DNA of 64,000 bases from Micromonospora noduli. Lineage in GTDB: Bacteria; Actinomycetota; Actinomycetes; Mycobacteriales; Micromonosporaceae. The stretch covers positions 124,001-188,000 of the forward strand of contig NZ_PYAK01000007.1 of the NCBI RefSeq assembly GCF_003264365.1, in the 5' to 3' direction. The notes below the pieces were generated by a model. That model ran no database searches. It saw only the letters and a program-made list of their open reading frames with translations, and was not told the origin of the DNA. Shown here piece after piece: positions 9,534-19,786 of the stretch (position 1 is the stretch's first letter; the number at the start of each line of letters is the position of its first letter). The position numbers and the translations under genes are program-made.

Positions 9534-9947
9534 TGATGGTTTTCTGTGCCTCGCTTGCGTTCACATTCATGAACGCTGTTGGGTCGCAAACTTCGGGGGG
9601 GAGCGCGACGTGGGTTCAGCATGGCTTGCCGGAATCCGCTTGACATCGACCGGGTTGTGTCCGCAAAGGGCCCTCGGCTTCGGGTCGGATAGCCGATTAA
9701 CGTGCAGGTGGCCGGCCGTGGCCGTGGTGGAATCCGATAGCGAGACACGCGGCGGTGAAACCCCGCACGTCCTCTGAGTGACGCATAGCAAAAGTCTCCG
9801 CAAACGACAGTTGACGACGCCCGACCTGGGGACGCGCGTCCCGACTTCGACGCTGGCAGGTCTGACCGCCGTGGTCCCTGCCTGGCCGCCGTGCCGGTTC
9901 AGCGCTTCCCCGTCGGGTCCTGGGACCAGGCGCAGAGTGAGGAAGAC

Positions 9948-10172
9948 GTGAACATTCTCGACAACCCCGACGGATGCTTCTTCGTAGTGGTGAACGACGA
10001 GGGGCAGCACTCGCTGTGGCCCGAGTCGCTCAGCCTGCCGGCCGGGTGGACGGTGACCCACGGGCCCGCCGACCGCGCCTCCTGCCTGGACCACGTCACC
10101 ACCGAGTGGACGGACATGCGGCCGCGCAGCCTCGTGACGCACCTGGAGAGCGCCGCTCGGGAGGTGGCCTGA
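9948..10172 (+). CDS. MbtH-like protein
   Basis: MbtH-like proteins bind adenylation domains of NRPSs and support their folding and activity. This 74-residue protein has the family signature [10 protein letters not shown], then [18 protein letters not shown] and [10 protein letters not shown] chose GTG 9948 because the product then begins VNILDNPDG, matching the usual N-terminus just before the conserved Asp-Gly, with GAGG 5 bases upstream. An ATG-type start at 9891 would add 19 residues foreign to the family. Its TGA overlaps the ATG of NRPS1 (ATGA), so the two are translationally coupled. It is the first gene of the operon. Confidence 0.95.
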   Translation: MNILDNPDGCFFVVVNDEGQHSLWPESLSLPAGWTVTHGPADRASCLDHVTTEWTDMRPRSLVTHLESAAREVA

Positions 10173-13100
10173 TGACCACCGACGCGAGTGCCAGCCGCCC
10201 CGCGCCGCACGGCGCGGGGCTCTCGCCCGGCCGGTCACGCCTCGACTCGATGTCGCCCTCGAAGCGGGCCCTGTTCGAGAAGCGTCTCGGCGGCCGGCGC
10301 CCCCGGCCGGCCGAGGCGCTCGCCCGGGTGCCGCGCGGTGGCGACCTGCCCGTCTCCCCGGCACAGCGCCGGCTGTGGTTCATGGACCAGCTCGTCCCCG
10401 GCTCGGCGATGTTCAACGTGCCGACCGCCCTACGCCTGACCGGCGCACTCCGGCTCGACGTGCTCACCGACGCGGTGCGCGCCCTCGTCGACAGGCACGA
10501 GGCGCTGCGGACCGTGTTCGCGGCGAACGAGGGCGACCCGGTGCAGCGCATCCTGCCCGACATCGAGGTGGACCTCACCCCGCGCCCACTGCCCGTCGAC
10601 GACGCGGCGGTGCTGGCCGCCGTACGCGACGAGGCGAGTCGTCCGTTCTCCCTCTCCGACGGGCCACTGGCTCGCGCCGCGCTGTTCCGGCAGACCCCCA
10701 CCGCGCACGTGCTGGTGCTGACCCTGCACCACAGCATCTGCGACGGTTGGTCGGTCAGCCTGCTCATCGATGAGCTGCTGGAGCTGTACCGCGCCGGAGC
10801 ACAGGACCGGGCTCCCACGCTCGCGCCCCTCACCGTGCAGTACGCGGACTACGCCGCCTGGGAGAGCCGTCCCGACCGGGCCGCCGAGCTGGCCGAGGGC
10901 CTCGACTACTGGAAGCGCGCGCTGGCGGGCGCGGTACCCGTCATCGACCTGCCGTTGGACCGTCCCCGCCCGCCCGTGCAGTCCTTCCGGGGCGAGCGGC
11001 ACCGCTTCGCCCTGCCCGACGGCCTGTGGCAGACGGTGACCCGCCTGGCCCAGGATGAGCGGGCCACGCCGTTCATGGTGCTGCTCGCCGGGTTCGCCGC
11101 GCTGATGTCGCGGTACGCGGCCCAGGACGAAGTCTCGGTGGTGACCCCGGTGGCGAACCGCCCCCGGGTCGAGCTGGAGACGATGGTCGGCTCCTTCGTC
11201 AACTCGATCGTCGTACGGGTCGACACCTCCGGCGCGCCCACCTTCCGGGCCCTGGTGGGACGGGTCCGCGATCTCGTGCAGCAGGGCATGGCGCACGGCG
11301 AGGTGCCCTTCGACACTGTGGTGGAGGCGGTCGACCCGGAGCGCGACCTCGGCCACACGCCCCTCGCGCAGGTGATGTTCGCCCTCGTCGAGGACCAGGC
11401 GTTGGAGGCCGAGGCGGCGGGGTTGCGGGTCACGGCCGTCGAACACCACCTGCCGATCAGCAAGCACGACCTGACGGTCGAGGTGTGGCCGGACGCCGAC
11501 GGCCGGCTGCGGGGGGTGGCCGAGTACGCGACCGACATCCTCGACGAGCGCACCGTGGCGCGGATGGCCGCTCACCTCGGCGTTCTGCTGGTCGGTCTGA
11601 CCGCCGCGCCGGACGCCCCGGTCGGGTTGGCCCGCCTCCTGTCCGATGAGGAGACCCGGGCGGCGGTCGTGGACGGCAACCGCACCGAGGACCCGCTCCT
11701 CGGTGACGTGCGCGCGCACGAGCTGTTCGCTCGGCAGGCCGCCCGTACCCCTGACGCGCCCGCGCTCCTGGTCGGTGACCTGACTGTCACGTTCGGAGAG
11801 CTGGACCGCCGGGCCGACGCCCTCGCCGCGCGGCTGCGCCGGCACGGGGTGGGACCGGAGACCCGCGTCGGCCTCTTCCTGGACCGTGGTGTCGACCTCG
11901 TCACGGCCGTGCTGGCCACCCTCCGGGCCGGCGGCGCGTACGTGCCGCTGGACGTGGGCGAGCCCGCCGAGCGGGTGCGGTTCATGCTCACCGACGCCGA
12001 GGTGCGGGTGGTCGTCACCAGCGCGGGCCGGGTCGCGGACCTACCGGACACCGACGTGTCGGTGCTGCTGCCCGACGGCGACGAGGACGCCACCACCGAC
12101 CTGCCGCCGCTGCCGCGTCCGCACCCGGACAGCGCCTGCTACGTCATCTACACCTCGGGCTCGACGGGGCGACCGAAGGGTGTGGTGGTCACCCACCGCG
12201 GCCTGACCAACTACCTGGCGTGGAGCCTGCGGGCGTACCGGGTGGCCGAGGGCGGGGGCGCGCCACTGGTCTCGCCGTTGCGGTTCGACCTGTCGGTGAC
12301 GACGCTGTTCTGTCCGCTGCTCGCCGGGCGTCCGGTGGTGCTCGTCGCCGACGGCACCGAGCTGGAGACCCTCACCGAACTGCTCGGCAGCGACCTGGAC
12401 CTCGGGCTGGTCAAGCTCACCCCGGCCCACCTGGAGGCGCTGGACCGGGCCGTTCCGAGCCGGACCATCGCTGCGGACGGCTATCTGATCGTCGGTGGCG
12501 AGTCGCTGCACGGCGCCACCGCCGCCGCCTGGCGACGCCGGGCTCCGGGCCTGCGCATCGTCAACGAGTACGGGCCCACCGAGACCGTCGTCGGCTGCTG
12601 CGTGCACGAGGTGCACGACGGCACCGACCTGTCCGGTGTGGTGCCGATCGGTCGTCCGATCGCCAACACGCGGCTCTACGTGCTGGACGGCAACCTGCTG
12701 CCGGTGCCGCCCGGCACGGTCGGTGAGCTGTATGTGGCGGGTGCTGGTGTGGCCCGTGGCTACCACGGTCGGCCGGACCTGACCGCCGGGCGCTTCCTGC
12801 CCGACCCGTTCGCCCCGACGCCGGGGGAGCGCATGTACCGCACCGGCGACCTCGTCCGGGTGCGACCCGACGGCGAGCTCGACTGCCTGGGCCGGATCGA
12901 CACCCAGGTGAAGATCCGGGGGTACCGGGTCGAGTTGGCGGAGATCGAGGCCACCCTGACCCGGCTGCGGCAGGTCCGCGAGGCGGTTGTCCTGCTGCGA
13001 ACCGACCGGCCTGGTGAGGAGCGGTTGGTCGCGTACGTCACAGCGGCCGGGGACTCCGTGGCCTACGACCCGCGTGACGCGCTGCGCGCGGAACTGCCGG

Positions 13101-16100
13101 ACTACATGGTGCCGGAGGTCGTCGTCACACTCGACGCGCTGCCGCTGGCCGCCAACGGCAAGGTGGACCGGGCGGCCCTGCCCGCGCCCACGGCGGCCGA
13201 GCCGGCGCCCACCCTGGCCGCTCCGGAGAGCCGGCTGGAGGAGGCCATCGCCGAGGTCTGGGCCGACGTGCTGGGGCGGCCGGTCGAGTCGATCGGGCGG
13301 GACGCGAACTTCCTCGACCTGGGTGGGCACTCCCTGCTCGCGGTCCGGGCCATGGCCCGGCTGCGCAAGAAGCTCGACATCGAGCTGCCGCTGGCGGTGT
13401 TCCTGGAGTCCACCTCGCTGGCCGACCTGGGCGTCCGGATCGAGGCGCTCGGCGGGCGGGCACCCCGGCCCGGTCTCGTCGCCGTCCCGAGAACCGGCCC
13501 GGTGCCGTTGTCGCACGCGCAAGGACGCCTGTACTTCCTCAACCGGCTCGCCGAGGACAGCGCGTTCTACAACGTGCCCCTCGCGCTGCGCTTCGACGGT
13601 GATCTGCGCGCGGACGCGCTGCGGGTGGCCTTCGGCGCGCTGTGGGCCCGGCACGAGGGCCTGCGCACCCGGTTCCCGTCCGTGGACGGCGAACCGGTGC
13701 AGGAGTTCTTGCCCGTCGACGCCGTGGCGTACGCCGAGGTGGACGTGCGGGGCGACGCCGACCCGGAGGGTCGGCTGGCCGCCCTCTTCGACGCCGAGGG
13801 GCGCACTCCGTTCGACCTGGCCGCCGGGCCGCTGCTGCGCGGCACCCTGGTGCGGGTACGCCCCGACTCGCACGTGCTGCTGCTGACGCTGCACCACACC
13901 GTCTCCGACGGCTGGTCCCTGAACATCGTGTTGAACGACCTGGTGACGCTCTACCGGGAGATCGCCCAGGGGCAGCCGTCGTCGTTGCCCGAGCTGACAC
14001 ACACCTATGTGGACTACACGTTCTGGCAGCGGTCCTGGCTGACCGGCGCCGAGCTGGACGACCAGCTCGACTGGTGGAAGCGGCAGCTCGACGGCGTACC
14101 CACGCTGGACCTGCCGACCGATCGGCCGCGACCGGCGGTGCAGACCTTCCGCGGAGCGCGCCACGACATCAGCTGGTCGGCCGAGCGATCCCGGGCGGTG
14201 GCCGACCTGGCCCGGCGGGAGAAGGTCTCGCTGTTCATGGCGTTGCTGGCCGGCTTCGACGTGCTCATGGCCCAGCTCAGTGGCCAACGGGACATCACCG
14301 TCGGTACGCCCGTCGCCAACCGCACCAGCACCGAGTTGGAGAAGCTCGTCGGGTTCTTCGCCAACACCCTGGCGCTGCGGGTCGACCTCTCCGGCGACCC
14401 CACCTTCCGCGAGGTGCTGCGGCGGGTCCGCAGCACGGCGCACGGCGCGTACGCCCACCAGGACGTCCCCTTCGAGATGGTCGTCGACGCGGTGGCGCCC
14501 ACCCGCAGCCTCAGCCACTCACCGCTGTTCCAGGTGCGCTTCGCGTTGCAGAACGCCCCGGGCGGCCTGCCCGACCCGGGCCCCGGCCTCACCCTCACGT
14601 CGATCGACAACGAGCAGTGCACAGCCCGCTTCGACCTGCTGATCGACCTCTGGGAGAACGGGGACGGCATCGAAGGGCACGCCGAGTACAGCACCGACCT
14701 GTTCGACGCGGGCACCGTCGAGGCGATGATGAGCCGCCTCGGGGTGCTGATGGACCGGTTGGTCGGTGACCCCGACCAGCGCGTCTTCGACGTGGATCCC
14801 CTCCTGCCGGGTGAGCGGGAGCGTCTCGATGCGCTCGCGCACGGTCCGGCGCTGCCGGTTGGCGCCGCGCACCGCACGCTCACCGCCCGGGTGGGCGAGC
14901 AGGCGCGATGCCGACCCGACGCTCCGGCGGTCACCAGCGGCGAGACGACCCTCTCCTACGGCGACCTGCACCGTCGCAGCGGTGACCTGGCCCGGGTGCT
15001 CGCCGAACGCGGCGCGGGCCCGGGAACGACGATCGCCCTGCACCTCGACCGGGGCGTCGACGTCGTCGTGGCTGCGTTGGCGGTCCTGGAAACGGGTGCC
15101 GCGTACGTGCCGCTGGACCCCGCGTACCCCGCGCAGCGGTTGGCCGCGATCGTGGCGGACGCCCGGCCGACGATGACGCTCACCACGCGCGACCTGGCGG
15201 GTCGTACGCCCCAGGGCGCGGGCGAGGTGGTGACGATCGAGAACCTGCCGGCCCCGGTGGGCCCCCGGCCGACACCGGCGCTGCGACCGGAGCACCCGGC
15301 CTACGTGGTCTACACCTCCGGCACCAAGGGGCTCCCCAAGGGTGTGGTGGTGACCCACGGCGGACTGTCCGCGTACCTGGAGGGGCTGCCGGCCGCGCTG
15401 GCCCTGCCCGACGAGCCGGTGTTCCTGCACACCGCGTCGTTCGCGTTCTCGTCGTCGGTGCGGCAGTTCGCCGTTCCGCTGGCGCTGGGCGGCCACGTGG
15501 TCGTCGCCGGGCGCGCGCACCTGGCCGACCCGTTGGCGCTGCTCACCTTCGTCACCGCGCACGGCGTGCAGGTGCTGGACCTGGTGCCGTCGTACCTGCG
15601 GGTCCTGCTGCCGGCGCTCACCTCGCCCGGCGGGTGGCGGCCACGGGTGGTGCTCACCGCCAGCGAGCCGCTGCGCTACGAACTTCCCGAGGCCATCCGC
15701 AATGCGCCGGGGACCGCGCCCCGGCTGGTCAACATGTACGGCCAGACCGAGACGACGGGCATCGTCGCCGTGGCGGAGGTCCGCATCGACCGGGCGGGCC
15801 GCGAGGCGGTGGTGCCGCTCGGTCGGCCGATCCCGGGCGCACGGCTGTACGTACTCGACGAGAGGCTGCGGCCGGTGCCGACCGGCCTGCCCGGCGAGAT
15901 CGTCGTCGGTGGTGCGGGCCTGGCCCGCGGCTACCTGGGGGACGCCGCGTTGACCGCCGAGCGGTTCGTGCCCGATCCGCTGGGCGCGCCGGGCGACCGG
16001 CTGTACCGCACCGGTGACCGGGGGCGGCTGCTGCCGGACGGCACCGTGGAGTTCCTGGGCCGGATCGGCGACCAGGTCAAGATCCGGGGTCACCGGGTCG

Positions 16101-18217
16101 AGCCGGACGAGGTCGCCTCGGCGCTGTCCGCCCTGGACGGCGTGGGCGAGTGCGTGGTGCTCTGCGACGACGACGGGGCGGACGACCGGCGGTTGGTGGC
16201 CCACGTGGCGCTGCGGCCGGGTGCCGCGCTCTCCACCGACGACCTGCGCGCGGCGCTGCGGGAGCGGCTGCCGGATTACATGGTGCCGACGGTGGCGCTC
16301 GTCGACCACCTGCCCCGGCTGCCCAACGGGAAGGTCGACCGGGCCGCGTTGACGGCACCGACCCCCACCGTGGCTCCGGCCACCGCCGCTGCCACCGCCA
16401 CCGAGGAGACCCGGCGTGGACCGGTGGAGGGGATCCTGACCGGGATCTGGCGGGAGGTGCTGCGGGTGCCGTCGGTGGGTCCGGAGGACAACTTCTTCGC
16501 CCTGGGTGGGGACTCGCTGCACGTGATCCGGGTGGTGGACCGGGCCCGTAAGGCGGGTGTGGTGATCACGCCCGCGCAGTTCATCGCGTACCCGACCATC
16601 GCCGCGCTCGCCTCGGTCGCGACCGACGCGCAGACACCGGCCGACAAGGCGCGGGAGGTCCTGGCCGGGATCTGGCGGGAGGTGCTGCGGGTGCCGTCGG
16701 TGGGTCCGGAGGACAACTTCTTCGCCCTGGGTGGGGACTCGCTGCACGTGATCCGGGTGGTGGACCGGGCCCGTAAGGCGGGTGTGGTGATCACCCCCGC
16801 GCAGTTCATCGCGCACCCCACCATCGGCGGCCTCGCGTCCGTGGCCGGTGGGTCGACGACCGCCGGTGCGGGTGGTGACGGAAGCCGGCGTACGGACCCC
16901 GGTGTGGTGCCGCTCGTCGCGTCGCACGTGGCCTTCGCCGAGCGGAACTTCGCCGACCCGCACAAGTACACGCACATCTTCATGTTCGAGGCGATGCGGT
17001 CACTCGACCCGGCGCTGCTGGAGCGGGCCGTGGCGGCGGTGATCACCCATCACGACTCGCTGCGGATCAGCTTCCCCCGGGCCGGGGGCCGGTTGTCGGT
17101 CCGGGTCAACGAGCTGTACCAGCCCACGCCGTTCACCAGCGTGGACCTGTCCGCCCTCGACCCGGCGGACCAGGAGGTCGCCTTCCGGCGCCTCGATCGC
17201 ACCCTGCACCGCAAGCTCGACATCGAGAACGGGCCGCTGCTCCAGGTCGCCCTGGTCCGCTTCGGGGCGGACCGTCCCGAGCTGCTCGTGGTGATCGTCC
17301 ACCACCAGTTGATGGACAACAGCTCCTGGGACGTCCTGATGGCGGATCTCCAGACCGCGTACCAGGCGGTGGAGGCCGGCGAGGAGCCGCGCCTGCCGCT
17401 GCCGACGGCGTCGTTCGCCGAATGGTCCCGCAACCTGGACGCGCTCGCCCGTGGCACGGAGTTGACCGAGGACATCGCGTACTGGACGGCGCTGGCCAAG
17501 GAACCTGTCCCGACCTGGCCGCTGGACCACCCCGACGGAGACGACTGCATGTCGTCGGAGGAGACGGTGGTGGTCGGGCTCGACGCGGAGGAAACCGCCG
17601 CGCTGCGCCGGCTGGTGCCGCAGGAGTACGGCCTGAGCCTCAACGACGCGCTGCTGGCCGCCACCCTCCAGGGCTTCACCGACTGGTCCGGTCAGTCGTC
17701 GATCCTGGTCGACCTCGTCGCCCGGGGTCGGGAGATGGGCGGTCAGGACCTCGACCTGTCCCGTGCCATCGGCCGGTTCTCGATGACCTCACCCCGGCTC
17801 GTCCGCCGACCCGAGAAGCCCGGCCCGAGGGCGCTGCTGGAGTCGGTCCGCGAGCAGATCGAGGCGGTGCCCCGGCGCGGCCTCGCCTTCGGCCTGCTGC
17901 GCTACCTGGGCGGGCATCCGGAGGTGGCGGACGCGCTCGCCCCGCTCGGCAAGCCGGACATCCTGCTCAACAACTGGGGCGAGTTCGCCCACGAGCCCGA
18001 GGAGTCGCCGCTGCTCGGGCCGGCCATGGACGACTCCTGGCCGATGCCGCAGCTGCAACGCATGCACCGGCTCCAGGTGTTCGCGCGGTTCGCCGACGGT
18101 GAGCTCAGCCTGCACCTGAAGTACAGCAGCAACCTCAACGAGCGGAAGAGCATCGAGCGGCTCGCCGCCCTGACCCTGGCCGCCCTCCGGTCGTTCGTCC
18201 GGCCGGACGCCGACTGA
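10172..18217 (+). CDS. Nonribosomal peptide synthetase, two modules: C-A(Asn)-T-C-A-T-T-E
   Basis: The protein has 2681 residues. Domains: C1 (about 58-500, HHSICDG from 186), A1 (515-1000), T1 (LGGHSL, Ser near 1053), C2 (from 1110, HHTVSDG from 1241), A2 (1562-2062), T2 and T3 (LGGDSLH, Ser 2115 and 2190), and an epimerization-type domain (2245-2677, HHQLMDN from 2377, [11 protein letters not shown]). My reading of A1 specificity residues is D-L-T-K-I-G-E-V-G, the asparagine type. A2 reads S-S-R-D-L-A-M-G-I: the Asp that holds the substrate amino group is Ser, and the P-loop is [10 protein letters not shown]. The E-like domain is diverged (Asn for Gly in its active motif; RAIGRFS where TVGWF is usual). 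N-terminal [16 protein letters not shown] is a typical pre-C linker. The start overlaps the mbtH stop. Confidence 0.95.
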   Translation: MTTDASASRPAPHGAGLSPGRSRLDSMSPSKRALFEKRLGGRRPRPAEALARVPRGGDLPVSPAQRRLWFMDQLVPGSAMFNVPTALRLTGALRLDVLTDAVRALVDRHEALRTVFAANEGDPVQRILPDIEVDLTPRPLPVDDAAVLAAVRDEASRPFSLSDGPLARAALFRQTPTAHVLVLTLHHSICDGWSVSLLIDELLELYRAGAQDRAPTLAPLTVQYADYAAWESRPDRAAELAEGLDYWKRALAGAVPVIDLPLDRPRPPVQSFRGERHRFALPDGLWQTVTRLAQDERATPFMVLLAGFAALMSRYAAQDEVSVVTPVANRPRVELETMVGSFVNSIVVRVDTSGAPTFRALVGRVRDLVQQGMAHGEVPFDTVVEAVDPERDLGHTPLAQVMFALVEDQALEAEAAGLRVTAVEHHLPISKHDLTVEVWPDADGRLRGVAEYATDILDERTVARMAAHLGVLLVGLTAAPDAPVGLARLLSDEETRAAVVDGNRTEDPLLGDVRAHELFARQAARTPDAPALLVGDLTVTFGELDRRADALAARLRRHGVGPETRVGLFLDRGVDLVTAVLATLRAGGAYVPLDVGEPAERVRFMLTDAEVRVVVTSAGRVADLPDTDVSVLLPDGDEDATTDLPPLPRPHPDSACYVIYTSGSTGRPKGVVVTHRGLTNYLAWSLRAYRVAEGGGAPLVSPLRFDLSVTTLFCPLLAGRPVVLVADGTELETLTELLGSDLDLGLVKLTPAHLEALDRAVPSRTIAADGYLIVGGESLHGATAAAWRRRAPGLRIVNEYGPTETVVGCCVHEVHDGTDLSGVVPIGRPIANTRLYVLDGNLLPVPPGTVGELYVAGAGVARGYHGRPDLTAGRFLPDPFAPTPGERMYRTGDLVRVRPDGELDCLGRIDTQVKIRGYRVELAEIEATLTRLRQVREAVVLLRTDRPGEERLVAYVTAAGDSVAYDPRDALRAELPDYMVPEVVVTLDALPLAANGKVDRAALPAPTAAEPAPTLAAPESRLEEAIAEVWADVLGRPVESIGRDANFLDLGGHSLLAVRAMARLRKKLDIELPLAVFLESTSLADLGVRIEALGGRAPRPGLVAVPRTGPVPLSHAQGRLYFLNRLAEDSAFYNVPLALRFDGDLRADALRVAFGALWARHEGLRTRFPSVDGEPVQEFLPVDAVAYAEVDVRGDADPEGRLAALFDAEGRTPFDLAAGPLLRGTLVRVRPDSHVLLLTLHHTVSDGWSLNIVLNDLVTLYREIAQGQPSSLPELTHTYVDYTFWQRSWLTGAELDDQLDWWKRQLDGVPTLDLPTDRPRPAVQTFRGARHDISWSAERSRAVADLARREKVSLFMALLAGFDVLMAQLSGQRDITVGTPVANRTSTELEKLVGFFANTLALRVDLSGDPTFREVLRRVRSTAHGAYAHQDVPFEMVVDAVAPTRSLSHSPLFQVRFALQNAPGGLPDPGPGLTLTSIDNEQCTARFDLLIDLWENGDGIEGHAEYSTDLFDAGTVEAMMSRLGVLMDRLVGDPDQRVFDVDPLLPGERERLDALAHGPALPVGAAHRTLTARVGEQARCRPDAPAVTSGETTLSYGDLHRRSGDLARVLAERGAGPGTTIALHLDRGVDVVVAALAVLETGAAYVPLDPAYPAQRLAAIVADARPTMTLTTRDLAGRTPQGAGEVVTIENLPAPVGPRPTPALRPEHPAYVVYTSGTKGLPKGVVVTHGGLSAYLEGLPAALALPDEPVFLHTASFAFSSSVRQFAVPLALGGHVVVAGRAHLADPLALLTFVTAHGVQVLDLVPSYLRVLLPALTSPGGWRPRVVLTASEPLRYELPEAIRNAPGTAPRLVNMYGQTETTGIVAVAEVRIDRAGREAVVPLGRPIPGARLYVLDERLRPVPTGLPGEIVVGGAGLARGYLGDAALTAERFVPDPLGAPGDRLYRTGDRGRLLPDGTVEFLGRIGDQVKIRGHRVEPDEVASALSALDGVGECVVLCDDDGADDRRLVAHVALRPGAALSTDDLRAALRERLPDYMVPTVALVDHLPRLPNGKVDRAALTAPTPTVAPATAAATATEETRRGPVEGILTGIWREVLRVPSVGPEDNFFALGGDSLHVIRVVDRARKAGVVITPAQFIAYPTIAALASVATDAQTPADKAREVLAGIWREVLRVPSVGPEDNFFALGGDSLHVIRVVDRARKAGVVITPAQFIAHPTIGGLASVAGGSTTAGAGGDGSRRTDPGVVPLVASHVAFAERNFADPHKYTHIFMFEAMRSLDPALLERAVAAVITHHDSLRISFPRAGGRLSVRVNELYQPTPFTSVDLSALDPADQEVAFRRLDRTLHRKLDIENGPLLQVALVRFGADRPELLVVIVHHQLMDNSSWDVLMADLQTAYQAVEAGEEPRLPLPTASFAEWSRNLDALARGTELTEDIAYWTALAKEPVPTWPLDHPDGDDCMSSEETVVVGLDAEETAALRRLVPQEYGLSLNDALLAATLQGFTDWSGQSSILVDLVARGREMGGQDLDLSRAIGRFSMTSPRLVRRPEKPGPRALLESVREQIEAVPRRGLAFGLLRYLGGHPEVADALAPLGKPDILLNNWGEFAHEPEESPLLGPAMDDSWPMPQLQRMHRLQVFARFADGELSLHLKYSSNLNERKSIERLAALTLAALRSFVRPDAD
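16440..16600 (+). repeat. Direct repeat copy 1 (T2 carrier domain of NRPS1)
   Basis: This 161-bp stretch encodes most of the second carrier domain. It recurs at 16665-16825 with an exact 225-base (75-codon) offset and only three mismatches (16570, 16589, 16594). Confidence 0.95.
16665..16825 (+). repeat. Direct repeat copy 2 (T3 carrier domain of NRPS1)
   Basis: Second copy of the 161-bp carrier-domain repeat, about 98% identical to the first. The spacer between them (16601-16664) is unrelated linker sequence. This is a very recent internal duplication or a gene-conversion tract. Confidence 0.95.
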
Positions 18218-18256
18218 CCCGGACCACGACCCGACGTACGCGGAAGGACCTCCGAC

Positions 18257-19228
18257 ATGGACCACGTGAAAGAGAGCTGCCTGTTCCCGGAGCGCAACCG
18301 GGTGGCCTGCATCGAGGCCACCTCGCCCGGCATCTCGCCGGCGGAATGGGCCACCGAGCACCTCGACCTGATCAACGACCGACTGGACAGCCACGGCGCT
18401 GTCCTGCTGCGCGGGTTCGACGCCCCGGACGCGCCGGCCTTCTCCGCCTTCGTCAAGGTCTTCGGCGAGGAGATGGCCGAGTACACCTACCGGTCCACGC
18501 CGCGCAGCAAGGTCGGCGACGTGTACACCTCGACCGAGTACCCGGCCAGCGAGGTCATCCCGCTGCACAACGAGATGGCGTACACCAGCGTGTGGCCCCG
18601 GCGGTTGTTCTTCTACTCGAACATCCCGGCCCAGACCGGCGGGGAGACCCCGCTCGCCGACAGCCACGCCGTCTGGCAGCGCATCCCCGCCGAGGTGCGC
18701 GAGCGCTTCGAGCGGCACGGTGTGCGGTACGTGCGCAACTACCGGGTCGGTCTCGGGGTGTCCTGGCAGGAGACGTTCCCCGGGATGGACCGGGAGGCCG
18801 TGCAGGAGTTTTGCCGCGAGCGGGGCATCACCTACGAGTGGTTCGACGACGGCGCGCTGCGGACCACCGAGACCTGCCAGGCCGTCACCGTGCACCCGGT
18901 GTCCGGGCGGACGGTCTGGATGAACCAGGCCCACCTGTTCCACGTCTCCAACCTGCCCGAGGCAACCCGGGAGGCGCTGCTGGAACTGCTGGCCGAGGAG
19001 GACCTGCCGCGTAACGCGTACCTCGGCGACGGCAGCCCGATCACCGACGCCGACCTCGCGGCCATCCGCGCCGCGTTCGACGCGGAGTCCCTGGCCTTCC
19101 CCTGGCAGCAGGGTGACCTGCTGGTTGTCGACAACATGGCGATGGCGCACGGCCGGTCCAGCTTCACCGGGCCGCGCAAGACGTTGGTGGCGATGACCGG
19201 GTCGTACGGCAGTCGGGAGGCGGCGTGA
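18257..19228 (+). CDS. SyrP-like Fe(II)/2-oxoglutarate-dependent hydroxylase (TauD/TfdA family)
   Basis: This 323-residue enzyme should hydroxylate an amino acid or carrier-bound aminoacyl group using Fe(II), O2 and 2-oxoglutarate. The iron ligands are visible as H104-N-E106 (LHNEMAYT) and distal H298 (AMAHGRSSF), and the Arg of GPRKTLVAM is placed for 2-oxoglutarate binding. The stretch IPAQTGGETPLADS is typical of SyrP-type enzymes that beta-hydroxylate Asp on NRPS carriers. Here the likely substrate is Asn or the unknown residue on NRPS1, or a precursor of it; the sequence does not decide. ATG 18257 follows AGGACCTCCGAC and lies 39 bases after NRPS1. Its stop overlaps the next start. Confidence 0.88.
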   Translation: MDHVKESCLFPERNRVACIEATSPGISPAEWATEHLDLINDRLDSHGAVLLRGFDAPDAPAFSAFVKVFGEEMAEYTYRSTPRSKVGDVYTSTEYPASEVIPLHNEMAYTSVWPRRLFFYSNIPAQTGGETPLADSHAVWQRIPAEVRERFERHGVRYVRNYRVGLGVSWQETFPGMDREAVQEFCRERGITYEWFDDGALRTTETCQAVTVHPVSGRTVWMNQAHLFHVSNLPEATREALLELLAEEDLPRNAYLGDGSPITDADLAAIRAAFDAESLAFPWQQGDLLVVDNMAMAHGRSSFTGPRKTLVAMTGSYGSREAA

Positions 19229-19779
19229 GCGGGCTCGCCGAGAAGATCGCCTTCCTGGAGTCGCACGGGGTGGCCGAGTTGGCGCACTCGGAGGCCAACC
19301 TGCTGGCGCACCTGCGCGGCGTGCACGACCTGCTGGCCCAGTGGGGGTCGCGGCAGGAGCTGTGCGACGCGGGGTTGTTCCACTCGGTGTACGGCACGGA
19401 GATCTTCCCGACCGGCGCGATCCCGCACGAGCTGCGGCCCGCTGTGCGGGAGCTGATCGGTGCGGAGGCGGAGACGCTGGCGTACCTGTTCGGCACCGTC
19501 ACCCGCAGCGCCCTCTTCGACGCCGCCTTCGACGGCCCGCCGTTCCTGCTCGAGGACCGCTCAGGCGGTTGCGTCGGTGTCAGCGCCGGCCAGTACGCCG
19601 ACCTCGCCGCCCTGACGGTGGCGAACTGGCTGGAGCAACGTCCCCGGTTCGCCGAGTCCAGCAAGTTCAGCCGCGCCCGCGAGTTCGACGCCATGCGCCG
19701 CTATCTGCCGGACAGTGTCCGTACCGCCCTGGAGCGCGCCTACGGGTTCGCTCCGCTCGCCCTCGCTGGAAACGAGTAG
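19225..19779 (+). CDS. DUF6817 (HD-like) protein, NRPS-associated
   Basis: The 184-residue protein contains HSEANLLAHLRGVHDLLAQW followed by LCDAGLFHSVYGTE. Its spaced His and His-Asp residues resemble a metal-binding HD-type helical fold, as in DUF6817 proteins. No reaction is established that I know of. The GTG start (19225) overlaps the hydroxylase stop (GTGA), so the two proteins are made together, which suggests they act on the same intermediate. The C-terminal third (YADLAALTVANWLEQRPRF) looks helical. It could be a hydrolase, a cyclising enzyme or a structural partner of the hydroxylase. Confidence 0.7.
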   Translation: MSGLAEKIAFLESHGVAELAHSEANLLAHLRGVHDLLAQWGSRQELCDAGLFHSVYGTEIFPTGAIPHELRPAVRELIGAEAETLAYLFGTVTRSALFDAAFDGPPFLLEDRSGGCVGVSAGQYADLAALTVANWLEQRPRFAESSKFSRAREFDAMRRYLPDSVRTALERAYGFAPLALAGNE

Positions 19780-19786
19780 ACGCACC

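Larger units (their letters stand above)
8644..9947. other. 1.3-kb non-coding leader upstream of the NRPS/PKS operon
   Basis: I see no reading frame here with plausible codon use or family resemblance. The stretch contains a hairpin at 8838-8877, clearly AT-richer patches near 9080-9250 and 9450-9660, a perfect 20-bp palindrome, and two smaller dyads, listed separately. It marks the junction between the housekeeping block and the biosynthetic operon and probably contains the operon promoter. Confidence 0.6.

Noticed and set aside
8788..9777. Several 60-170-codon open frames in the leader before mbtH
   Set aside because: They overlap each other on both strands, lack plausible ribosome sites and resemble no family. 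I treat the stretch as non-coding.
12041..16975. Two long minus-strand open frames over NRPS1
   Set aside because: They mirror the codon bias of NRPS1 and show no domain.
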